Of a stretch of 24,130 bases of DNA, positions 1 to 5,485 are shown one piece after another. The stretch comes from a virus. Location of the stretch: positions 1 to 24,130 of IMG/VR virus record IMGVR_UViG_3300020395_000102; one strand, given 5' to 3'. The notes below the pieces were generated by a model. The model did not search any database and was not told the origin of the DNA. It worked only from the letters and a program-made list of their open reading frames with translations. The position numbers and the translations under genes were made by a program. Position 1 is the stretch's first letter. Each line of letters begins with the position of its first letter.

Positions 1-149
1 ATCATCGCTAGGCGACCATTGAGTTGCTCTGCATTCTTCCAGTAATCATGATCGGTATCAACCTGAATCTGAGGTTCATGAGCAAACATGTTCTGCTTAC
101 CATACTCAGTAGTTGTGTACCTCTTCATGGTATTGGTAGAAGAAGTCAT
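1..149 (-). CDS. hli: High-light-inducible protein, 3' end cut by window edge
   Basis: Translating the minus strand from the ATG at 149 gives 49 codons still open at base 1. The last visible residues contain AEQLNGRLAMI, the chlorophyll-binding ExxNxR signature of the single-helix Hli/CAB-like family, followed by the start of the membrane helix. The polar N-terminus (about 35 residues, rich in Thr, then FAHEPQIQVD) is typical of cyanophage Hli proteins. In the family, Hlips sit in the thylakoid membrane and bind chlorophyll and carotenoid, protecting photosystem II under light stress; phage copies are thought to keep photosynthesis running during infection. A TATAAT box lies about 30 bases upstream, but no Shine-Dalgarno sequence is visible. 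The transmembrane helix itself lies outside the window. Confidence 0.9.
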   Translation of the reverse strand, partial: MTSSTNTMKRYTTTEYGKQNMFAHEPQIQVDTDHDYWKNAEQLNGRLAM

Positions 150-176
150 AAAACTTTTGTAAAGTTGTGTAACGTA

Positions 177-205
177 ATTATATAGGAAACATAAAGACTA
201 TACAA
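177..205 (-). promoter_or_regulatory. Sigma70-type promoter for hli
   Basis: On the minus strand a perfect TATAAT (177-182) lies 17 bases from TTGTAT (200-205), a weak -35. Transcription would start near base 170, leaving a leader of about 20 nt. That leader holds a small perfect hairpin, AACTTT/AAAGTT with a 3-nt loop (152-166), just before the hli start. The -10 is convincing; the -35 matches only three consensus bases. Confidence 0.5.
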
Positions 206-258
206 GTAGGTATTTGTACGGGTTACCCATCAGAATAAAGTAATGCTAATAGGGTGTA

Positions 259-453
259 TTAGTAATCATTATCATTTGTCTGTGACTCCACCCACTCAGC
301 ATTGTTTCTACAGTATGCATCAGCATCTATTTCCATACGCCAGTGGGTGAGAGTATGAAGAGTTTGTATCATGACCATCATACCCAGTATCAGCATAGGT
401 CCTATCCAGAGTGGATGCATTACTATATCTTCTGTTTCTTTCATTGACCTCAT
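259..453 (-). CDS. Small single-pass membrane protein, unknown function
   Basis: A 64-codon ORF whose product has one hydrophobic segment at about residues 13-32 (LWIGPMLILGMMVMI core) and an acidic, polar C-terminus of about 27 residues ending NDNDY, so a single-pass inner or thylakoid membrane protein is likely. The start is uncertain: ATG at 453 is the first, but the ATG at 444 has GAGG just upstream and the ATG at 420 begins right before the hydrophobic segment. It is preceded by its own TATAAT box and by a strongly structured leader (460-525), and it is followed by hli 110 bases further on with no clear terminator between, so the two may be co-transcribed. I do not recognise the family. 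Confidence 0.65.
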   Translation of the reverse strand: MRSMKETEDIVMHPLWIGPMLILGMMVMIQTLHTLTHWRMEIDADAYCRNNAEWVESQTNDNDY

Positions 454-459
454 TAGTGT

Positions 460-525
460 GGTAGGTTCCTATCGCCGCTATTCCTGAACCTACCGAAGGG
501 GAATACCGCAGTCAAAGGTAGCGAT
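460..525 (-). promoter_or_regulatory. Structured 5' leader RNA with H-type pseudoknot
   Basis: Read as minus-strand RNA, the roughly 80-nt leader between the TATAAT box and the ATG at 453 holds three pairings. Stem X pairs CGGUAUUCC (508-500) with GGAAUAGCG (484-476), 8 of 9 pairs. Stem Y pairs GGUAGGUUC (494-486) with GAACCUACC (468-460), 9 perfect pairs. The order X5'-Y5'-X3'-Y3' is an H-type pseudoknot with loops of 5, 1 and 7 nt. An outer stem AUCGC (525-521) with GCGAU (475-471) stacks directly on X. Stem Y ends 6 nt before the first ATG, so folding could gate ribosome access. This looks like a riboswitch-class cis-regulator; the wcaG RNA motif reported from cyanophages upstream of light-related genes is one possible identity, from memory and unchecked. 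Confidence 0.6.
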
Positions 526-541
526 GCCTTGTGACTCAAAT

Positions 542-569
542 ATTATAACATAAAAAAAGACCCCTGCAA
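542..569 (-). promoter_or_regulatory. Promoter fused to the preceding terminator
   Basis: A perfect TATAAT (542-547, minus strand) follows the seven-T tail of the upstream terminator by four bases. The best -35, TTGCAG, lies inside the terminator stem 16 bases upstream and is poor. Predicted transcription starts near 535, so the transcript begins with the structured leader of the small membrane protein. Confidence 0.5.
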
Positions 570-580
570 AGCAGAGGTCT
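552..580 (-). terminator. Rho-independent terminator after the beta-barrel-like gene
   Basis: On the minus strand AGACCTCTGC, loop TTT, GCAGGGGTCT form a 10-bp stem with one U-G pair, followed by seven T (558-552, the first of which also closes the stem). It lies 25 bases beyond the stop of the 605-988 gene. Confidence 0.9.
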
Positions 581-604
581 CGATCCATCTCGAACTAGAG
601 ATAT

Positions 605-988
605 TTAGAAGGTGTACTTAACTCCAGCTTTAGCACCCCAGTTAACTACTTCTTCGTTAGAAGCTTCAGCAGTGATTCCAGAAAGCTCACCATAGATACC
701 GAATTGCTCAGTAGCAGCAACGTTGATACCAGCCTTACCAGAGAACTCAGTCTCAGAACCGTCAGTTCCGTCTACAGCAACGAATGAAGGACCACCTTGT
801 ACGTATCCAGAAACTTTCTCTGAAAGTTGACCTTCAATACCTACGTGTAGGTCTGTAGTAGCACCTGAATAGTCTCCATCAGGATAAGAAAGATTGCTTT
901 CTACATTCACATATGGACCAGCAAAAGCTGCACCAGCGAAGAGGAATGGAGATGCTGCTAAAGCAGCGATTGTTGATTTGATTGACAT
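605..988 (-). CDS. Secreted small beta-barrel-like protein
   Basis: A 127-residue protein with a clear Sec signal peptide: MSIK, a hydrophobic Ala/Leu/Phe stretch, then AFA at residues 21-23 as the likely signal peptidase site. The mature part (about 104 residues) starts GPYVNVESN and alternates polar and hydrophobic residues in short strands separated by Gly/Asp/Ser turns. It ends GAKAGVKYTF, with a terminal Phe as in outer-membrane beta-barrels. This resembles a small porin or OmpA-type barrel, but with at most about 8 strands. No enzymatic motif is visible. The gene has its own promoter (1109-1138), an unusual leader (1005-1094) and its own terminator (552-580), so it is an independent unit. 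A host-acquired envelope protein or a surface-altering factor is possible; function is inferred only from topology. Confidence 0.8.
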   Translation of the reverse strand: MSIKSTIAALAASPFLFAGAAFAGPYVNVESNLSYPDGDYSGATTDLHVGIEGQLSEKVSGYVQGGPSFVAVDGTDGSETEFSGKAGINVAATEQFGIYGELSGITAEASNEEVVNWGAKAGVKYTF

Positions 989-1004
989 GATTGTTTAAGT
1001 ATCT

Positions 1005-1094
1005 CGCAAGAAAAAATCCCTTGCGGATGATAGCATCCCCGACATGGGATACTGTATTACATTCGCAAAGGGTTACGATTCTTTCGAGTCCTTT
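1005..1094 (-). promoter_or_regulatory. Attenuator-like leader with alternative hairpins
   Basis: The minus-strand leader holds four pairable segments. These are 1 = AAAGG (1094-1090), 2 = CCCUUUGCG (1072-1064), 3 = CGCAAGGG (1025-1018) and 4 = CUUGCG (1010-1005). Segments 2 and 3 form an 8-bp stem with one bulged U, capped by an inner 8-bp hairpin (1053-1046 with 1039-1032) and followed by AUUUUUU, which is terminator-like. Segments 3 and 4 pair perfectly over 6 bp and put the U-tract in the loop; 1 and 2 pair over 5 bp. So 2:3 excludes 1:2 plus 3:4, the layout of a transcription attenuator. A 16-codon reading frame (1045-995) also crosses the region. It could instead be a plain terminator of the gp46 operon. 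Confidence 0.5.
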
Positions 1095-1108
1095 GTATGA
1101 TAGTATTT

Positions 1109-1138
1109 AGTATAACATAAACTTATGTAAACTGTCAA
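1109..1138 (-). promoter_or_regulatory. Near-consensus sigma70-type promoter with internal dyad
   Basis: On the minus strand a perfect TTGACA (1138-1133) and TATACT (1114-1109) are 18 bases apart; shifting the -10 to TTATAC gives 17. The spacer holds the dyad ACATAA-gt-TTATGT (1115-1128), a possible operator. The -35 overlaps the stop codon of gp46. It would drive the beta-barrel-like gene through the structured leader. Confidence 0.75.
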
Positions 1139-2850
1139 GCTTTCAAACGAGAAAATCCTTTGACTTTTTCAAACTCCAAACATGTGTTGAACTTATCATA
1201 GAGTTCATTCTTATGAGAGATAATAAAGACGTTAGCATCCTTTATAACAAACCGTACAATCTTCAAGAACTCATCAGTACCAAATCCATCTAGTGATGAA
1301 TCAAACACTTCATCCATTATTAGTAGATTGGTACTAATACTATTCTTATAGTCTTTAGCAATTTCTCTCCATGTAAAAAGAAGTGCTAGATCAATCCTCA
1401 TCTTCTCTCCTTCAGAGAATGAAGAATAACTAAACTTATCATGGACAGGTGAGACTATCTTCTCATTGAACTCTTCGTCCAATGTAAAGTTGATATAGAA
1501 GTCCATCTTCTGCAAGTAATAATTTACTCGCTTGTTTATTATTGGAAGATACTTCTTTATTATACTACTCTTGACACCATCATCTTTCAATAATGAGTTA
1601 GTCTGTAGTTGGTAATCGTTATCCTCTTTAGTCTTTTCTAGATCGTTTAGGATCTGTTTTAGGTTGTTCTTAAATTCAGTTAGTTTGTCATCTTCAGCAG
1701 TTCGATTCTCAAGTTTATAGGTAATGTCCTGAATTTCTGATTCAATACTCTTTCTGAGTTTATTTGATTCAGAGACTTGGATATTAAGTTGAGAAGTTTC
1801 ATTCTGGAGGGTAGTTATCTCCTTCTGCAGTTCAAGGAACTTACGTTCTCTTTCCTCCTCATCAGAGATTGCCTTTTCAATTTCTAAAAGACCTTCTTGA
1901 TGCTTAGAAAGAACTTGCTGGAGCTGGCCAATCTTATCTATACGAAAAGATTCTTCTATATCTTGAGTACATGTAGGACAAACCGTATTGTTATCAAAGA
2001 ACTCCTTCTCCTCACTAGAGTTCTGTTTTTTATTTTGTATCTTACCTTTAAAACTTTGTAACTTCTTTAGGTTATCACCTGAAGTAGTATATTGTTGAAG
2101 GTCAGTTTCCCTTTCCTTGACCGCAGCAATGAGGTCTTCAATACGTTTTTCATTGCCGTCTGACCTTTCCTCAATCTCAATAATTTTCTTTTGTTTCCTT
2201 TCAATTTCATCTTGACCTGTTTTCTCAATGGATTTTATAAACTGCTGCTGCATCAGAATTTTATCTGCAGCAGATTCCTTCTTTAGTTGAAGTACCTTCA
2301 GGCTCTCCTTAGAGGTCTTTATCTTTTGCTTCATGATGTCAGACATAGAAGAGAAGACTTTGATATCTAAGAGGTCTTCTATGACCTCTCTCCTATGTGC
2401 TGTACTCAATTGCATAAAGGGTACAAAAGATGCACTACCTAATATGACAACCTGTGTAAATGATTTATAATTTAGTCTCAGTATACTACTCTCTAACATC
2501 TTCTGCTGATCATTAGCAGAAGCATCTTCATTCATCTTTTTCCCATCTCTATAGACTTCAAACACATTAGGTTTGATTCCCCTAATCACCTTATAGGGAC
2601 TACCTTTAGCATTGAATTCAATCTCAACTTTAGTATCTCTTTCGTTTATAGAATTTACTAATTGTCCTTTATTAACTTTTCTAAAGGGTTTACCAAACAA
2701 ACTGAAAGTAAGAGCATCAAGAACTGTACTTTTACCAGCACCATTAGCACCAACGATTAGTGCAGTATTAGATTCTTGAAAGTTTATTTCTGTAAATTGG
2801 TTTCCAGAAGATAGGAAGTTTTTATAACGAATAGTTTTGAATTCAATCAT
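1135..2850 (-). CDS. gp46: Recombination endonuclease subunit gp46 (SbcC/Rad50-like)
   Basis: A 571-residue SMC-type ATPase. The Walker A is GANGAGKST at residues 34-42, the ABC signature FSEGEK begins at about 478, and the Walker B LLIMDE lies at 509-514 followed by a D-loop-like SLD. Between them lie long charged coiled-coil arms with a zinc-hook CPTC at 291-294. In the family, gp46 works with gp47 as a Rad50-Mre11-type complex that resects double-strand ends for recombination-dependent replication and host DNA breakdown. Its length is close to T4 gp46. The start overlaps the upstream small gene by 8 nt (ATGATTGA), consistent with coupled translation at the end of the gp55 operon. Confidence 0.97.
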   Translation of the reverse strand: MIEFKTIRYKNFLSSGNQFTEINFQESNTALIVGANGAGKSTVLDALTFSLFGKPFRKVNKGQLVNSINERDTKVEIEFNAKGSPYKVIRGIKPNVFEVYRDGKKMNEDASANDQQKMLESSILRLNYKSFTQVVILGSASFVPFMQLSTAHRREVIEDLLDIKVFSSMSDIMKQKIKTSKESLKVLQLKKESAADKILMQQQFIKSIEKTGQDEIERKQKKIIEIEERSDGNEKRIEDLIAAVKERETDLQQYTTSGDNLKKLQSFKGKIQNKKQNSSEEKEFFDNNTVCPTCTQDIEESFRIDKIGQLQQVLSKHQEGLLEIEKAISDEEERERKFLELQKEITTLQNETSQLNIQVSESNKLRKSIESEIQDITYKLENRTAEDDKLTEFKNNLKQILNDLEKTKEDNDYQLQTNSLLKDDGVKSSIIKKYLPIINKRVNYYLQKMDFYINFTLDEEFNEKIVSPVHDKFSYSSFSEGEKMRIDLALLFTWREIAKDYKNSISTNLLIMDEVFDSSLDGFGTDEFLKIVRFVIKDANVFIISHKNELYDKFNTCLEFEKVKGFSRLKA

Positions 2851-3109
2851 CCTTTGGTCTAGGTGGAATCACAATGTCTTCCTTACTAATGATAGTATAG
2901 CGAGTACCTGTTCTTTCGCAAGCACCTATAGCAACTTTATCTGCTACTGATATTACTTCCATCTCAGGATCACCCTGAGTTTCAAGCATCATAGCATATC
3001 TACTAGCGTCATCCTTCTCTTGAAAGAGAAAGACAACCTTCTCACCATACTCATTCAGGACAGCATAAGCACCATCATCTTTCATATTTTTGACAGTGAT
3101 AATATGCAT
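2843..3109 (-). CDS. DUF3110-like small protein between gp47 and gp46
   Basis: An 88-residue protein with a pattern I associate with the cyanobacterial DUF3110 family: a strand-rich start (AYAVLNEYGEKVVFLF), then EKDDASRYAMMLETQ, then a stretch leading to CERTGTRYTI and a C-terminal IVIPPRPKDD. It resembles a small alpha/beta fold in which the DDASRYA helix aligns with the family's 'DAxRYA' element. The start shares one base with the gp47 stop (TAATG) and the end overlaps the gp46 start, so it is translated together with both nuclease subunits. Its role is unknown; a structural or regulatory partner of the gp46/47 complex is one inference from position alone. Confidence 0.75.
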   Translation of the reverse strand: MHIITVKNMKDDGAYAVLNEYGEKVVFLFQEKDDASRYAMMLETQGDPEMEVISVADKVAIGACERTGTRYTIISKEDIVIPPRPKDD

Positions 3110-4152
3110 TATAGCATAACCTCACAAGCTTCTCGATAAACGTCTTGTATAAGTCCTTTTATTCTAGATTTATTTAGATCTGTCTCGATGGTATCAACGT
3201 ACCCATTGAGAAGAGTCATAGTATCTTCAGTATCCTTTATCTCACTACCATCAAGAACCATATCATCTATAAGTTCTATGATCTTTACGTCATGTGGATT
3301 GACCTTTTGTAATGCATCCATAAACCTATCAAATTCTTTCTTACTACTTTTCTTCTGTACCACCACCTTTACAATCTTACCACCATACTCACTAAACTTG
3401 AATAGTTGTCTAGGTGTATCATTATAATATATCTTCTTGTATAACTGATTTGTATTATTGATAGTTTCTAATTTCAATGTCTCTGTATCGTAGATATGAA
3501 ATCCTCTTTTATCATTTACATCATTCCAAAACATTTCATATGGATTACCTAGGTAGTAGATCTTACCATTGTTAGATCTAGTATGATAGTGTCCAGAGAA
3601 TACTTGTTTGAACTTATCATAGCAAGATATATCTGCACCATTCTCCATGGTATGACCATGTGTAGCAACAAAACCATTCAACTCTAAGTGACCCATAGCC
3701 ACTTTACACTTAGTATTTTTTATCTTCTCATAAGTATCTTTTGTATTATCACTAGTAATCCAAGGAACAAATAGGATAGGTAAACCTCCTATCTCTAACT
3801 CCGTGCATTTAGCAACCACGGTGACATTATCGTACTCTCGTAATAGTATGTCATTGCTATTGAGGTCATTAGTGTTTTTGTAATACGCAGCATGATTTCC
3901 CACAAGAGTAATGAGACTGGTCCCTTCAGATGCCAAGCGAGAGAAATAGTTTGCCTTGGCCCACTCCAAGCTATAGAGATCAATATTTTTGCGATTATCA
4001 AAAGTGTCCCCAAGATCAAGTACGGTAGTAATACCACGTTCTTTAATTGTTGGAAAAAAGATTTCATCATAAAATTTTAAAAAGTAATCGTGATATAACT
4101 TTGAACCTTTTTTGAATCCAAAGTGTTGATCTGTTATGATTGCAACTTTCAT
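3109..4152 (-). CDS. gp47: Recombination endonuclease subunit gp47 (Mre11/SbcD-like)
   Basis: A 347-residue calcineurin-type phosphoesterase. The metal-binding motifs appear in order: D8 and H10 (TDQH), GDTFD with D49, GNH with N86 and H87, H155 in MGHLE, and GHYH at 187-190. It is the nuclease partner of gp46 and makes 3' single-strand tails for UvsX-mediated recombination. The length is near T4 gp47 (339). The start overlaps the purS stop by ATGA and the stop shares a base with the next gene, so the whole set is probably one polycistronic message from the 4960-4988 promoter. Confidence 0.97.
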   Translation of the reverse strand: MKVAIITDQHFGFKKGSKLYHDYFLKFYDEIFFPTIKERGITTVLDLGDTFDNRKNIDLYSLEWAKANYFSRLASEGTSLITLVGNHAAYYKNTNDLNSNDILLREYDNVTVVAKCTELEIGGLPILFVPWITSDNTKDTYEKIKNTKCKVAMGHLELNGFVATHGHTMENGADISCYDKFKQVFSGHYHTRSNNGKIYYLGNPYEMFWNDVNDKRGFHIYDTETLKLETINNTNQLYKKIYYNDTPRQLFKFSEYGGKIVKVVVQKKSSKKEFDRFMDALQKVNPHDVKIIELIDDMVLDGSEIKDTEDTMTLLNGYVDTIETDLNKSRIKGLIQDVYREACEVML

Positions 4153-4472
4153 GATCCAAACAAATGATGCTTTGAGGTTCCTGCATTATCATTTGATATA
4201 TTTCCTATTCCAGTCTCTTCAGTCTCCTCCAGTTTATATTCCCAATCTTCTATAACAGTATTAGCAAGCATCCTATCAGACAAAAGATCCATTTGTTCTC
4301 TTGCAATCTCTTCTGTCTCTGCATCAAACCAAAAGTCTATTGCCTTACCTATCCTCAACAAATGAGGTTCTAGTTGTGGGGCAATTCTTTTGACATTATT
4401 CATCACTGCATTACCAGCAGCATCAGATACAGACCCTCTTAGTCTGACATGAACAAGTGCTTTGAATCTCAT
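4149..4472 (-). CDS. purS: PurS subunit of phosphoribosylformylglycinamidine synthase
   Basis: A 107-residue protein whose first 83 residues match the PurS pattern: MRFKALVHVRLRG, then D-x-x-G-x-A, a helix, IGKAIDFWFDAE, and the hallmark end MLANTVIEDWEYKLE. PurS is the small dimeric subunit that links PurL and PurQ in step four of purine synthesis and helps channel ammonia. Cyanophages are known to carry purine-synthesis genes. About 20 extra residues follow the domain (TGIGNISNDNAG... ending FGS), which bacterial PurS lacks. The gene overlaps gp55 upstream and gp47 downstream by 4 nt each (ATGA), so it is wired into the replication operon and not into a nucleotide-metabolism cluster. No purL or purQ is in the window. 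Confidence 0.88.
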   Translation of the reverse strand: MRFKALVHVRLRGSVSDAAGNAVMNNVKRIAPQLEPHLLRIGKAIDFWFDAETEEIAREQMDLLSDRMLANTVIEDWEYKLEETEETGIGNISNDNAGTSKHHLFGS

Positions 4473-4936
4473 CTGTTGAACCTATACTGGATAGCATCTT
4501 TGATTGAGTTATACTCAGAAGACTTATCACTTTCGTCTGCGACGAAAACTTCGTCATACCCAGATCGTTCTATAATCTTTTGTCTTATCTCTAACTGCTT
4601 CTTCTCTTTTTGTATCCTACGTAAGAAAGCATAATGTATAATCTGAGTGAAATATGCAAATGGATTGTTTGATTTCTCAGGATTGAAGTTGTTTATATAC
4701 TGAACACAATTCTCTATACCGTCACATATCATATCATCTTTGAACATATAGTTAACAAAGTTTGGTTTATATGACAGGTGTGTTGCGATCTTTAGAAAGC
4801 ATTCACCAAGGTAATTAGTAATTCTAGGTTTAGGTTGTCCTGCTTCTTCTGCATCAACAATCGCTTTCTTATATGCAACAATAGCGTGTAAAAACTCTTT
4901 GTTATTAACGTAATGTTCAGATCGTTTTCTTGTCAT
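4469..4936 (-). CDS. gp55: Late-transcription sigma factor gp55
   Basis: A 155-residue protein from the ATG at 4936. An in-frame TTG at 4957 would add seven residues; I prefer the ATG because it is the first standard start downstream of the promoter's expected start point. The middle holds a sigma70 region-2-like core: DDMICDGIENCVQYINNF, then NPFAYFTQIIHYAFLRRI, then a basic KEKKQ. T4 gp55 (185 residues) recognises late promoters with gp33 and the gp45 clamp; the TATAAATA motifs elsewhere in this window are its expected targets. It is the first gene of the operon and follows a strong host-type promoter, with no clear Shine-Dalgarno sequence. The C-terminus (EYNSIKDAIQYRFNR) may carry the clamp-binding tail. 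Confidence 0.93.
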   Translation of the reverse strand: MTRKRSEHYVNNKEFLHAIVAYKKAIVDAEEAGQPKPRITNYLGECFLKIATHLSYKPNFVNYMFKDDMICDGIENCVQYINNFNPEKSNNPFAYFTQIIHYAFLRRIQKEKKQLEIRQKIIERSGYDEVFVADESDKSSEYNSIKDAIQYRFNR

Positions 4937-4959
4937 TATATGTTGACTTGTTATCAATC

Positions 4960-4988
4960 ATTATAGCACCACTTGACAACCTTGGCAA
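4960..4988 (-). promoter_or_regulatory. Near-consensus sigma70-type promoter of the gp55 operon
   Basis: On the minus strand TTGCCA (4988-4983) and a perfect TATAAT (4965-4960) are exactly 17 bases apart. The expected start is near 4953, about 17 bases before the gp55 ATG. This is the best host-type promoter in the right-hand 20 kb and sits in one of the few real intergenic gaps (4958-5029). Confidence 0.8.
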
Positions 4989-5029
4989 ATCTATGTAGAA
5001 TCACTGTGTTGCCGTTCAACGGGACTAGC

Positions 5030-5485
5030 TTAGCTTTCTTTAGGATCTTTAGAAGCATCTTTACCATCATATAGTTTCTTTAGAAGATCTCTCGCTTGAT
5101 CTACTTTACTTATATAACCCATTTCCCTATTAAGTTCAGGATGCATTCTCTTGAATCCATTCTCAACTATCTGATTATATGTTTCTATTATAGCAATATC
5201 TCTTATCTCTGAAAGAGTTATAACTTTATCTAAACCTAAGACAAAACAATCTTCATCTGTCATTTTCATCCAAGGCTCAAATTTATATCCCATAGGGATA
5301 TTCGCTCCATGGGAGCGAACCTCATGACATATTACTGGATTGTCTATAACAACTTGTTCTTCACCAGTACTATAATCTACAATCACTTTTGACAGAATCT
5401 CTTCGCCACTAACTAGTTTGATTGACGCAAGGAACTCATCAAGTGAATCCTCAGAGTCTTTAGATTTTGATCTGAATAATTTCAT
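5030..5485 (-). CDS. LSm-like small protein next to uvsW
   Basis: A 151-residue protein starting at the ATG at 5485, chosen because AGGAG lies about 10 bases upstream; longer in-frame extensions lack this. It overlaps the end of uvsW by 26 bases. Residues 22-50 read IKLVSGEEILSKVIVDY...VVIDNP, which resembles the first strands of LSm/Hfq-like domains seen in many marine phage small proteins ('KLxxGEExxxKV' followed by 'xxNP'). A charged N-terminal segment (KSKDSEDSLDEF) and a lysine-rich C-terminus flank it. If truly LSm-like it could bind RNA, but the fold is inferred from a short pattern only. It is the last gene before the gp55 promoter. Confidence 0.6.
   Translation of the reverse strand: MKLFRSKSKDSEDSLDEFLASIKLVSGEEILSKVIVDYSTGEEQVVIDNPVICHEVRSHGANIPMGYKFEPWMKMTDEDCFVLGLDKVITLSEIRDIAIIETYNQIVENGFKRMHPELNREMGYISKVDQARDLLKKLYDGKDASKDPKES

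Noticed and set aside
246-262. Inverted repeat CTAATA/TATTAG as terminator of the small membrane-protein gene
   Set aside because: The stem is only A/T-rich with one C-G end pair and no T-run follows, and it overlaps the stop codon.
3188-4080. Open frames on the + strand and an alternative minus frame over gp47
   Set aside because: The gp47 frame has all five phosphoesterase motifs; the others show no motif and lie wholly within it.
4990-5029. CCGTTGAACGG palindrome as terminator before the gp55 promoter
   Set aside because: The perfect 5+5 dyad has a one-base loop and no T-run, so it cannot work as a normal terminator.
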